A stretch of 64,000 bases of DNA from Brassica napus (lineage: Eukaryota; Streptophyta; Magnoliopsida; Brassicales; Brassicaceae): positions 42,808,681 to 42,872,680 of the forward strand of contig NC_063450.1 of NCBI RefSeq assembly GCF_020379485.1, given 5' to 3'. This document shows positions 45,625-57,517 of this stretch, one piece after another (position 1 is the first letter of the stretch; the number at the start of each line of letters is the position of its first letter). Under the pieces are notes generated by a model that was not told the origin of the DNA, made no database searches, and saw nothing but the letters and a program-made list of their open reading frames with translations. Made by a program: the position numbers and the translations under genes.

Positions 45625-45726
45625 TCAGACGGTGCAGCCGTAGAAGAGGAAGAAGAAACCAAGCATCGAGACCAAAGCCACAGACTCGAACGCCACCACT
45701 ACTTTCCACACAACGTCGTCCACCAT
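45625..45726 (-). CDS. Possible very short membrane peptide (33 aa)
   Basis: The minus-strand frame ends in VVAFESVALVSMLGFFFLFY, one hydrophobic helix with a short polar start (MVDDVVWK). Upstream Met codons extend the frame to 45861, but that part is Trp/Ser-rich and less protein-like. It could be a genuine micro-protein or chance; conservation would decide. Confidence 0.28.
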   Translation of the reverse strand: MVDDVVWKVVVAFESVALVSMLGFFFLFYGCTV

Positions 45727-45861
45727 CACGGACAAGAAACTCAGCTCCGGTCGACTCCAGCTCAGCCAGCGCCACCGTCCGTAACTAACTCCTGAAAACC
45801 ATCCCGGCTCGGATCCAGATGAAGCCAAGCGGATCGGCCACCAACTAGTCGTTGACGGCAT

Positions 45862-47021
45862 CGGAGATTCAAAGGCAGATGGAAGTGAAGTGAGTCTTGT
45901 CTTTGTGGATTCTCTAATGTTAATGCGACAGAATGATGTAGCTAATTGCGGAAAAGGAAACTTTTATAGCAGAAATAATGGTTAGTTTAGTTTAACGGTT
46001 TAGATTGATATCGTGGCGTTACATTTTCGAGATGTGCGGCTGTGATGGGATACATCGGGATCTCTGTCTATGTTTCTTTTGAACTTTTTGCTTTATACTT
46101 TTCGAAAAAGAAAAGTAAAATACTTGCATACTTCCCTCGACCCTAATCATTAGCTGAAATGTGTACTTTTACGATAATTTTTGAAGACACTATTTTAGCA
46201 AGTACAACGCATCGGAGATCGATGTGGTCCATAGACAATGCCATGACGCCGCTACAAGCTCCCTCGCTAACATGTGACGGTTTGGTTTGCATCCCCGTAC
46301 CAGGTTGGATTAACGTTTTGGGCCCTTCCATTGCACGGGAGAATGATTAGCTTCCCTGATCCAGTAAACGATATGATTAGGTGCTTTTTAGTTTTTACCG
46401 AAACATGGTGGTTTATTTTCCTGGATATTGGGCCATGTGATTCGATAAGAACAGAGTAATTAGCGGGTCTATCCTCATTCTGCACCAAACGGGCCAGCGA
46501 ATATTTTTTGGTTTTGTATTACGGCCCAATAAGGAGTTTGACGAATAGTCTCTAGACTTTTCTATGTTTGCAAGAATCAACGGAAAGAAACATAGAATCA
46601 AGTTACATTGGCCCTGTTCGTTTCATGATCGCTGCTGCGTCCATGGACAGCGTTCAAAAAGGTACGGCAACAGTGTCACTGAAATTTTTTGCGTCCGTTT
46701 TGTTAGCTGCCGCAGCGACTAAAAAACAAATCAATGGTACTTTACTGATGTTGTATGTTGTTGTGATGAAACATAGTACCATGTACCAAAACATCAACTC
46801 CAATTTTGGAACGGAACACAACACAGTCAAAATTATATAAATTAGTATTCGATAAATTAAAAAAATATTATAAATTAATAAATTTTTTCGTTCCCAAGTT
46901 GGACTGATTCAAAATATGACACAAATCGATAAAATAATAAAATAATAATATTTTAGAAATTTGTATGTAAATATATGGTCTCATTAAAGTTATAAATTAA
47001 TAATTTTGTATATATACGGAC
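45862..47021. other. Intergenic stretch with a possible hAT-like fragment
   Basis: No gene recognised. At 46608 'ggccctgttcgtttc' begins a segment of about 230 bases reminiscent of hAT miniature elements, but no second terminus was found. Confidence 0.35.
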
Positions 47022-47522
47022 CCTCAACGCCCGACCTGTCAAATCGATGCATCATGGACTCAGAATGGCACAGTTGGTGGTTTAGGGTGGTTTTACAAGG
47101 ATCAAATGGGAGTCGAGAGATTTGGCCTCCAAGGATGCCGGAAAAGCCTATCGCCTCTCCATGCTGAGATGGAAGGACTCATATGGGCGATGACATGTTT
47201 GCGAGACCTACCTTGCACCTTGATTCGTATAGAGACGGACTGTTCCGACTTGGTAGACATGATTGCAAATCCTACCGACTGGCCAGCGTTTGCCTCTGAG
47301 CTAGTCTCCTTTAAACGACTACAGGCCGAATTCTCAGTTTTTAGCATTGACCACATACCCAGATCCAGGAACTTGTGTGCGGATTGTCTTGCGAAAGAGA
47401 CGAGAAATAGTGGTGTACTCTTTTCTCATATAGATCAGACCCAGCCGGACAGAGCGTCTCTTCAGAACGACTCATGCCCAACTACCACTTGATCTAAGAA
47501 GATGAGCGTCGACAAAAAAAAA
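47022..47522 (+). mobile_element. 5'-truncated LINE, RNase H end
   Basis: An open frame (to 47492) encodes the RNase H domain found at the end of many plant LINE ORF2 proteins. The four acidic positions are present: QIDASW, AEMEGL, ETDCSDL and ADCLAKE. The frame is followed by about 20 bases and an A-tail (47513-47522). The reverse transcriptase part is absent, as expected from incomplete reverse transcription at insertion. Confidence 0.82.
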
Positions 47523-49861
47523 GTACAAACAAACAATTCTACAACTTCTTTATTTCACAACATAATTATCTCTTTGTTTTCTTAACACTTCAATATATTT
47601 TGCTAATATTTAGTAAAATTATATTTAAACCACGATTAACTTTTATAAAATATTTTTTATATACACCAAATAATACAATAAAAATAACATGAAAGTCGAA
47701 TTTTAAAAATTGGATTAATTTATATCTGGTAAAATCAATTAATATTTTTATTTTATAAAAGAAATATTCTAAAACAAAACAAAAATCCATAAAATAAAAC
47801 AATTTGTAAATTAATAAAATATCATAGCCTCGATATTATTGATTTGTAGAGTTTTTATTGTATTAATATAACATATACTCAATCTGTTCCTAAATGTAAG
47901 ATGTTCCAAAAAAAAATTTGATGTTCCAATATATAGGATTTTTTCAACTTTCTAGGTAACTTTAACTTTATTAAAAACTGTGTAATTATTTATATTTAAT
48001 AATCTATTTTTGTAATTGATTAAATATAATTATTTTATAATTTTAGACAAAAAAAATAATTTTCTTAATATGTGTGTTTTTTCTCATTACTAAGAGAGAG
48101 AGTAAATGTTTGTTACTGATACAGCTCAAAGAATAGGTGTGAATAAAGAATAAAGAATGGCAGCTAGGTGAATGGCTTCCTTGAGTTGATGGTACCGTAT
48201 CAACAAAGTCTCGCGTTACACCTCATATATAAAGTTCACATGAAAGTCAAGAAAAGAACTACTTTTCATAATTCTGTAAGCTTTTGAAGTTTACACGGTA
48301 ATATTTTTGAGCACAGTAATATATACTTGCGTTTCTGTTCAAAACAAAGAAGAAAAACGGCTCATGCTGTTGTCTTTTTGTCTGACTTCTGGAGTTCTAG
48401 AGGTTCGGAAACACCAAACCGATAACCGAACGTATTAAAATCCGAACCTAATACCCGCTCTTCCCTTTCCACGTTTCTTCTATCCTTGTCTCTTGTGTCG
48501 ACATTGTCCCTTAAACACAGCCACCCCTGCGTGATCCAACTAATAATCTGATTATAATATTCCTAACATTTTTCCTATTTATAAGATTAATTTAATGAAC
48601 CAACTATTTTGGGTACCATCTTCTCCCTTTTATGTTATGTCGCTATGTTTCTTCGATTAAAATGAGACATTTTCATGCGCACTTGGCAGTAACAAATATT
48701 TATTATTTTGTTACAAACAAACATATACATAAAACATTATTATATTCACAAAAATGAAATGATTAAGAAAAATAACGTGGAATGATTTTGTTAAGAAATG
48801 ATTAAGTACAAAAGGAATATGTGAAAATAACACTTTTCGTTAATTGCTCCAACTAATTAATGCATTTCGTGGAATACTATCGTGTGGATAAAACCAATTT
48901 GCCTCATTACACTCATTTTTAAGACTTCCAGCTATGAACCAAAGCATGCAAAGTGTTTATGAACAGTTATGTTTTGCATGTTTACAAAAACAATTAATTC
49001 TACGGTCATAGTTTCCAGTAAATTAACGTTTTATTCAATCATTTATCAAGACATAATCTCTACCCTCCACCAGACCAAAAATATATCTTTCGTACTGATA
49101 ATAAAATGTAACAGTATTAGGCCAAACAAAAAAAAAATTTGGACATTTTCAACTAATATTTTAGAGTTTTTTTGGGTCAAATTCTAGAGTTATATTGATT
49201 TTTTTTACAGAAAATTCTGCTTTTCCCACTTTGTCTTTCTCTGATGTGGTTTGCAAATATCGAGGGATTCGGAGGGAAATCATTTTTCAGTGAAGTTCAA
49301 AAAAGTCCCTTTTATTAATTCATAAAACAAATAAACTCTCAACCCGTAATTAGTGGAAAATAAAATCAAAAACTGAAGAAAATAATAATAATTTAACATT
49401 TTCCAGTTGTATGTCTCTTTCAGACATTAAAAAAAGCCAAATTCATTTATTTGAAACTCATTGACTGCGTGTTTCCTTTCTCTCTCCTCTGTCACGAAAG
49501 AAAATTAACATGAAGCTTTGATTTCCTCTTTGACGAATTTTCCCGAGAAAACAAAGCTCCTGCTGTGAACTCTCTCTCCCCATCTTTAGTTTCTACACGA
49601 ATTCGTAAAGTCACAATCTTTTTTGAACTCCTTTGATTGTTTTGTTTGCTTCTCACTGTCTGAAGAAATATATTTTAAATTCGATTTCATTAATTAAAGT
49701 TCATCACTTTAATGATCCACTCTTTGTTTTCTTGTATGTTAATAATTTAAGATTTGTTCACATGCATTGAATATCCTCTTCTTCATTTACGAGTTTCTGA
49801 GATTTGATCTGATGCTTTAAAACAGATTCACCGATTTTATGAGAGATCCGACAAAGCCCTG
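47523..49861. other. Intergenic stretch upstream of the NEAP gene
   Basis: AT-rich. The part 47875-48090 contains 'tgttcctaaatgtaagatgt', resembling a decayed Stowaway-type MITE. The last 400 bases are the probable promoter and leader of the next gene. Confidence 0.45.
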
Positions 49862-51870
49862 ATGTCTGATTCCTTCAAAACGGCGGTGGATCCGCTTCTG
49901 AGAGATTTGGATGGGAAGAAGGAGAGTTTCCGGAGGAACGTGGTGTCTATGGCGGCTGAGCTAAATCAAGTGAAAGGCCGTTTGGTTTCTCAAGAACAAT
50001 TCTTTGTTAAAGAAAGCCTTTCTAGAAAAGTAAGTCCCTTTTGTTTATTCTCTGATTGATTCTTCCTTTTTGTGTTGCTGCTTTGGTTTGTGCCTTTGTG
50101 GGGTCAGTTTTGTGTTTATTTGTTTGTATCAGATGAGAAATGATTTGTTTCTTCTTGTGGGTTTTGTTTTCTCCAGGAAGCAGAGACAAAAGCTAAGAAC
50201 ATGGAAAGGGAGCTCTGTAAATTGCAGAAGACATTGGAAGATAGGAATTGTCAGCTTGAGGCTTCAACATCTGCTGCTACAAAGGTTTTAACTTTTACAT
50301 ACCCTTTTTGCTTTTGAGTTATAATATTAAAGACTCCGAATTTGATATTTTAGTCTGAAAAAGTTTGGGTCTTTGTTAAGTGTTGTTAAATGGTTACTGA
50401 AAGAGTATTAGTTGGTTTCAACTTTCTGAGCTAATCATTATACTTTGGTATATAATGAATCTATGGCCCTTTTTAAGATCTTCAGTAAAATTAGATGAAG
50501 CTGAGTGTGGAAAGTTGACTGTGTTCTATCTCAAGTTTATTATATAATAAATGTCTAGTGAAGCTCTTGACCTATTCAAAAGGATCTCCTTTGAATGATT
50601 TTAGAATCTTAACTGGGTCAAGGTAACTATCTGATCTTTAGATAACATGGATCTCTCTAGCTTTGGCCTGAAAAGTTAAATTCTTGTGATGAAATGAACT
50701 AATTTGATCAGAAGACTTCACTCAATGCAACTCAAGAACCGTTACTTTCTTGAACAATCAATGCAATTAGTTAGGGAGAAGCCCTGCTCGGTTATTGATT
50801 GGTTAGCTTACCGCTTTATTAAATGTTTTCTTGATCAAGTTTGAATACTTCTGAACATAAGTTAGATTTAGTCACTCACGGAGGCTACATAATCTTGGAA
50901 TCATTAAAGTATTAGGGGAAAGTGTTATTCATTATAAGAATGTTTCTTTTATGTGTTTTCTTTCTTTTGAGGAAACAGTTTCTCGAAGAAGTGGACGACC
51001 TGAGATTGCAGCTAGCTTTAACAAATGAAACTGCAGAAACAAGCGCTGCTTCTGCTCAATCCGCACAGCTTCAATGCTCAATGCTTACAGAACAACTTGA
51101 CGATAAAACACGTGTGCTTAGAGAGCACGAAGACCGTGTGACTCAGCTCGGCCACCAGCTTGATAACCTTCAGAGAGATCTACGGACAAGAGAGTGTTCT
51201 CAGAAGCAGCTGAGAGACGAAGTCACGAGAATCGAGCGTGAGATAACCGAAGCTGTTGCAAAGTCAGGGAAAGACAGAGAATGTGAGCTCAGGAGATTCG
51301 TGGAAGAGGTTTCTCCAAAGAACGTTGAGAGAATGAACAAGCTGTTGGGTGTGAAAGACGAAGAGATTGCAAAGCTAAAAGATGAGATAAGGTTAATGTC
51401 AGGTCACTGGAAACTCAAGACTAAGGAACTTGAATCTCAGGTGCAGTCTTTGTTTATTCTTGTGTTCTGTTTTGTTGGAAAGTTTCAGTCTTTTAACTTA
51501 TAAATGATTATTCAGTTGGAGAAACAAAGAAGAACAGATCAAGAGTTGAGGAAGAAGGTGATGAAACTGGAGTTTTGTCTGCATGAAGCTCGTAGCCAGA
51601 CAAGGAAGCTGCAGAGGGTAAAAGTGGATTTTAGCTCTACTTGACTTATATATGAGAAACCAAATGATTTATTATTGTGTGATTGATGAATGGAAAATGC
51701 AGATGGGGGAGAAGAGAGACAAGGCGATCAAGGAGCTAAGAGATCAGGTTACTGGAAAACAGTTGAATGAATCGGGGTCTGGGGAGAAACAGAACTTTTG
51801 GGATACTTCAGGGTTCAAGATCGTCGTGTCAATGTCGATGTTGATATTAGTGGTTGTCTCCAAAAGATGA
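49862..51870 (+). CDS. NEAP2: Nuclear envelope-associated protein (NEAP family)
   Basis: Five exons: 49862-50029, 50177-50284, 50979-51440, 51516-51617 and 51703-51870. They give 335 residues with every intron in phase 0. Nearly the whole protein is predicted coiled coil (residues about 20-280, heptads rich in Leu, Glu, Lys, Gln). A single C-terminal hydrophobic helix ([15 protein letters not shown]) ends the protein. This architecture is that of plant NEAPs, which sit at the inner nuclear envelope through the C-terminal helix and contact nuclear matrix and SUN proteins. The position next to RIMA and SK11 suggests the orthologue of At5g26770 (NEAP2). The paralogue NEAP1 lies near SK12, so the numbering is an inference. 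Confidence 0.88.
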
Positions 51871-52429
51871 GTTCTTGGTGGTGTTTATATGATCTTTGAA
51901 CTCTTTATCTTATTTTTGTGTGTAAATGTATAGTTGCAGTTAGTAGTGGACCTAGTGGTAGATAATGTTTATTGAGTGAGGTACACGAGAAACTTTACAA
52001 ATCCTTTTTTTTAAAAAGTATGACAATTATATTTCGTTACAGAGAAATGCCATATGAAATACTACGATTATCCAAATATCCCAGTTGGAACTTGGAAGCA
52101 TAAGCAAACCAAAAAAATGACTTTCTCATTTATATTTGATCAGCTTTTTGTTAACTGCAAAGACTTCAGTCCTTCAACAGGCATTCATCTTTGACCAAGT
52201 TAATGTTGCCTCATCAGCCACTGAATCTATCTGGTATTCTTTATTGCATGCCGAAGATCTCCTGGAAATTTAATTAGTCGGCATAATTTCGTTTTTTTTT
52301 TTATTGTGTATGTAGAAGTATTAATAATTTTTTAATCAAACCATTAGACTAAAAAAAGCTTCCACAATGTCTGACTTAAAAAGAAACTTATATTAGATGA
52401 TATAATTCATGCATAGATTATGAGATTTA
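51871..52429. other. Intergenic stretch
   Basis: 3' flank of the NEAP gene. No other feature recognised. Confidence 0.5.
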
Positions 52430-52695
52430 GAGCATCTATAATGGTGGTGCGCTCACCATTGTCTCTCGAAATAAATTTTAATAATAAAAAAATATAAATT
52501 ATTCACAAGAGAACATGTGTTTCATAAGATTATCCTTATATATTCATTGTGTTTAGAGACAATACAAGAACATGCTCTTGTATCACATGATCTCATACAA
52601 GAGCATGCTCTCTTTCTCTTTCTTGCTTCTTCAATTTTTTCATATTTTTCATCTTGAGAACAATGGTGAGAGCACCACCATTGTGGATGATGCTC
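52430..52695. mobile_element. MITE with GAGCATC termini (Tourist/Harbinger-like)
   Basis: Terminal inverted repeats of about 33 bases: gagcatctataatggtggtg at the left, and its complement ending accaccattgtggatgatgctc at the right, with a second paired block ctcaccattgt/acaatggtgag. The flanks TTA and TTG are close to a 3-bp duplication. An internal short hairpin built on 'acaagagcatgctct' is present at about 52600. Confidence 0.75.
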
Positions 52696-52866
52696 TTGGG
52701 AACAGAAGTCATGCTAATAAAAAAAAAATACAACAAATGCTCCATTTCAACTAATTTCAAATGTTTTTATCGGCCCATAGGAAAGCCCAATTTATCGACC
52801 CAATAAAAACCCTAACTCCGATTCGCTACCTTTGATTTGTGATTTTCGCTCCTTGGTCTGCAAAAT

Positions 52867-53115
52867 CATCTCCAATCCCGCTCTATTTTTCACTCTAAAA
52901 TAGAATTTAGATTAAAAATGCTTTAATGGTATTCTATTTCTCTCTCTATAATAGAATGAAAAATATGTTTACTCCAAATATAGAATAATTTTTTTTTATT
53001 TGTTAATCACTCTATTTTCTACTCTAAAATAGAGTATCATTGGAGCAAATTCAAACTCTATTATAGAATTACTCTATTATTTTAGAGTAAAAAATAGAGT
53101 AAGCAATTGGAGATG
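52867..53115. mobile_element. MITE with CATCTCCAAT termini in the RIMA leader
   Basis: Inverted repeats of about 40 bases: catctccaat...cgctctatttttcactct at the left pairs with agagtaaaaaatagagtaag...attggagatg at the right. The centre has further 'ctctattttctactctaaaa' palindromes. It ends 25 bases before the ATG of the next gene, so it lies in that gene's leader or core promoter. Confidence 0.8.
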
Positions 53116-53140
53116 GTCTAATTACTACTACTTCACGAAG

Positions 53141-56123
53141 ATGGCAAAGGATCAACTAATCACAATCAACGATGCGGTTCACAAGCTCCAGCTCGCCATG
53201 CTCGACCGCATCACTGACCAGAAGCATCTCTTCGCGGCGGGAACCTTGATATATCGATCAGACTACGAGGACGTCATCACGGAACGAACCATCGCTAAGC
53301 TCTGCGGCTACCCTCTCCGCCGATCATCCCCCCTTTCCAACGTTTCTAGAAAGGGGAAGTATCAGATATCGATCAGCGAGCACATAGTTTACGATTTAAA
53401 GGGGGTAAGTTTCGATGATGAAAGCACATTCTTTACTTACCAAAAGTTTGGTATTATATGAATTTCTTTTTTGACAGATTCCAAGGCTACTGACGAATGT
53501 AATGTTTTAAAGCGTCCACCACAGAGAAAACAAACTTCTCCTATTGGGGAATCTGAGAGAGGTGAAGGGGGAAAAGTTTCGAAAGAACAAACTACAGTTT
53601 CTCCTGCACTGAAAAAATCGAGTAAGCACTAAGGGAGGTGTTAAAGAGTAGTAGGCCGCCTTACGACCTAGATATCGCTGAGAATTTGTAGCTGCTTATG
53701 TGACTTATTCTTTCTTGAAGGTAGGAATATGGTTTCATTTATTCCTTAGGGAGCCTTGAGATCTTGTGGTGGTTACTTATTAAGCCATTTTCTGCTGATA
53801 TGTGTGGCAATATAGGCGTTATTGTCCATGCACTCTGTTTATCTGGATGGTTTTGAAGCCTACTATGAATGTGCAGGGTTTCGTCGTCGATTAGAGTTTG
53901 ATGAGCAAAGTTCTTTAACTGAATCCTCTACTGTGTCTAAGAAGTAGGGTTTGAAGATTCCAACACAAGCCAAGCAAGCTTCTCATGTAGGGGAATCAGG
54001 CAAAGGGCAAACATTTGTGACAGATTTCGAACAAACTGCAATTCTTCCAAGTAAGCACTCTGGGAGCTGTAGAAATAGTTAACTAGTCAGGTCTTACTTT
54101 CAAGATTTTCTCTTTTCTCTGTATCACAAACGAGTTTCTTTATTTCTTGGGCGCAGTGAGATGTTGTGCTGATTGTTAGACCATTTACTTGTCTGTGTGA
54201 GATTATGTTTATCTGTCTCATATTGAATTTTATTGTGGGTATGTAGGTTATTGCAAGGATCGCGAAATGGAGAAGGACATTAAGAATTGTATGCTTGATG
54301 AGATGGGTTTGGAGTGTTCTGCTATAATGAGCGATGGATACAGTGTAGAATATAGTGTTGCTAAGCAGCCACCGTGTTCAATGAAAGATCCTGTAAGTTT
54401 CCACGTAGAAGGTCTTCAGATGTTAGACAGGAAAAAGGCTTTACTAGGATCATCCTCTGGTCCTAACACGAAAGGGTTGAGGAAAAAACCAGAAAAATTG
54501 GGAAAGAAGATTATTTCTGTTCAATTCCATGCTGATTCTTGTGAAGATGGTGGCAAAATCCTTACAGCTGAATCTTACGAGGGACTTAAAGCTCATCAGG
54601 ACACGTGTTCATCTAGTAAAACCGTCACTAAATCATGCCTTAAATTTTCTGGCCCTAAGAAGCTTAGTCGTTCAGTTACCTGGGCCGATAATGGCCATGG
54701 TGATCTTTGTGAGGTTAGAAGCAATGATAGCGAATCAGGTCTTTACATGGCTTCTACTCGTACAGAGGATGTGAAAAGTGTATCACACCTCGCACTAGCA
54801 GAGGCCTGTGCTACGACATTGAGTCATGCTGCTGAAACTGTTTCTTCAGGAGATTTAGATGCCGGTAAGTCCATAAAAAGTGTTTGTTATGCGCTTGGGT
54901 TGTTCATACGCTGTGGCGTTCCATAAGTTTTTTTTTTATTAAGTGCTTTATCATGTTTTATATAGTTGCGAAAGGAGGAATCGTTTTGTTACCAAGTACC
55001 CATCAACTGGATGAAGAGGTTTCCGAGGAGCAAATCGAGGAGGATATGACTGAAGAGGAAGCAACTCTTCTGGAGTGTCCAAATAAGCCTGGGATGCCTG
55101 ATTTTGATATTTTTGACCCTGATCAATCTTGGTTTGATGGACCTCCCATAGGCCTCTCTCTAACGGCAAGTCTCTTTTAAGCATTCTGTACAAACTCACC
55201 CATTAGAACTGCATGAAACTAATTGTCACATTGGTTCACCACCTTCCCCAGTTATCAACTTTTGGTATGTTGTGGGATTCACTGTTTGGCTGGGTATCAT
55301 CCTCCTCTCTAGCATACATATATGGGAAGGATGAATCTGCTTATGAGGAGTTCTTATTTGTTAACGGTAACGAGTACCCACGGAGGATTATGCTGGTAGA
55401 CAGGCTATCCTCAGAGATCAAGGAGACAATTTCTGGGTGTCTTGCAAGAGCAGGGTGTCTTGCAAGAGCTTTACCTAGAATCTCTACTGATCTCAGGCTG
55501 CCAATAGCGATATATGAGTTGGGAAAAGGATTGGTAAGTGGTAACTCACAAAACCTTTTCATCGATTTTTTTTCTGTTATTCTGTTATCGGTCTACCTAG
55601 AAAACCACACACAGCCTGGCTCTAGCTAATTTGTCAGATGTATTAAAGCACTATTGAAAGAAAAGTTAGTATATCTGAAATCGTATTTGAAATCCTAGTT
55701 TTTTAATCAAGTTTCACATAATGATATATCGATATCTCAAAACTTATGTTTCGAAGTTATTTAACAGTTGTTAGCAATGTGGTTGTCGAACAGGGAAGCT
55801 TGGTGGAGACGATGTCGTTGACATGGGCTGTACCTTCGTTTAGGGTTGAGCAATGGCAAGTGATAGTTTTTGTGTTACTGGATGCGTTGTCTGTATGCCG
55901 CATTCCTCGGATTGCACCTTATATATTTAACAAAAACAAGGTTAGTCGCATTTGACTTGAACACTAATAAAGGTGAAATCTTAAAAGTTAATTTTTGATG
56001 TGAAAAATATAAAAACAGGTTTTAGAAGGACGTGGAATAGGAAATGAAGATTATGAGACGATGAAGGATATTCTGTTACCACTTGGTCGTGTTCCACGGT
56101 TTGACACCCGATGCGGAGGATAG
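53141..56123 (+). pseudogene. RIMA: RIMA/RPAP2 (Rtr1)-like gene, apparently decaying
   Basis: Exons (approximate where uncertain): 53141-53404, 53486-53621, 53877-54050, 54247-54864, 54966-55165, 55252-55533, 55794-55940 and 56019-56123. RPAP2/Rtr1 proteins are CTD phosphatases and import factors of RNA polymerase II; Arabidopsis RIMA (At5g26760) partners with IYO. The N-terminus reads KLCGYPL followed by RR, where the family has a second zinc Cys, and the later Cys pair of the zinc finger is missing after YDLKG. A TAG at 53945-53947 breaks the third exon. The rest keeps family blocks (CLKFSGPKKLSRSVTWADN, DQSWFDGPPIGLSL, LWDSLFGWVSSSSLAYIYG) and phase. One intron (55166-55251) has a GC donor. 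Confident family, doubtful function. Confidence 0.82.
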
Positions 56124-56782
56124 ACAAAGACCAGAAGAAAAGTTTTTTCTTTTTTTTTGGTTTATTTGACTGATGGATGTTCAAAATAGGATGTTAACTA
56201 ACTTGGAACAAAGATTTAAAGATGATTTGATAACGTAGTGAGTCAGAGACGCTGTGTTGTTACTTGTGTGTTATAAATGAAAACACTTTTGAAGTCGTAA
56301 TTGGTGAGTTTGTAAGTTGAATTGAAATGTCTAAACTTTGACGATTGTGTTTCTGTGCATGTTGAGAAGAAAATTATGATTGACTAAGCTATTTCATTGC
56401 CACCTCTTTCATTTTTGTATATAATGTTTCATGGGCTAAAATTAAATTGGAACACAAGGCATTCATTTAACACATTCCCCTTATTAAATCCATTTGTTTG
56501 TTGGTTGTATGAAAATAAGAACCGGAATAAATTTAGAACCCATTATGCTTCTGTCCATGGGATTATTTAGGAATGTCATTATCCGTCCCGTCTCGTCCCA
56601 TACCGCAGCGGGTCATAGAATTACAAACGAACATATAGCTCCTGGACGCTTCAAGACATAATTCATGACGCTTTATCAGGTTCATGACGCATCAGTAAAT
56701 GAGCCTTGTCGAGGATTGAACTGGATAAGGCAATACACTTGTTAGTTGAAGATTTTAGTTGGATCAAAACACTAGTTTATTT
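56124..56782. other. Intergenic stretch
   Basis: 3' flank of the RIMA-like gene, no other feature recognised. Confidence 0.5.
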
Positions 56783-57509
56783 TAGGCCTGGGCGTTCGGG
56801 TCTTCGGGTCGGGTTCGGGCCGGTTCCTTTCGGGTCTGGATTTTTTCGGGTCCTAAATATTTAGATCCAATAGGTACTTAGAAATTTTCGGTTCGGGTTC
56901 GGATCGGTTCTTCTCGGGTCCGGGTCAGTTCGAGTCTATAATTAAAATATCCATAAAATACCCGTAATTTTTCGGGTCCATATCGGGTCCGGATCGGATT
57001 CGGGTATTTAGGATCTGAAAAGGACATGATATACCCAATTCCATCAACTTTAGTTGAATATTTGTCATATATATCTAAAATTTTACAAAACAACTTAAAA
57101 GAAACTATTAATAATTAAAATAAAACGTTTTAAAACTCTAAATTTTACATTTTAAAGCTTTATATTACTTTAAAAATGTTAAAAAATAATAACAAATGTT
57201 GTTAACAAAAGATATTTCAACTAAATCATAAAATAATATATATAAAATAGAACACAAAACATCATAGTTTTAGATATACATGTTTTTAAGTCGGGTACAA
57301 ATCGGTTCTTATCGGGTCGGGTCTATTCGGGTCGGTTCTTTTTGGGTCTGGATCTATTCGGGTCGGTTCCTTTTCGGTTCTGGTTCTTTCGGGTAAAAAA
57401 AATTTAGACCCAAAAGGTACTTGTAAATTTTTTGTCCGGTTCCGGGTCGGGTATTTTTGGGTCGGTTCCGGTTCGGGTCTTCGGGTCCAGGTTAAAATGC
57501 CCAGGCCTA
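56783..57509. mobile_element. hAT-type non-autonomous element, 727 bp
   Basis: Termini TAGGCCTGGGC and GCCCAGGCCTA are perfect 11-base inverted repeats. They are flanked by 8-base duplications gtttattt (56775-56782) and gtttagtt (57510-57517), identical at seven of eight. Both subterminal parts are packed with 'cgggtcgggttcgg'-type words, while the middle is AT-rich. No coding sequence. Confidence 0.85.
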
Positions 57510-57517
57510 GTTTAGTT

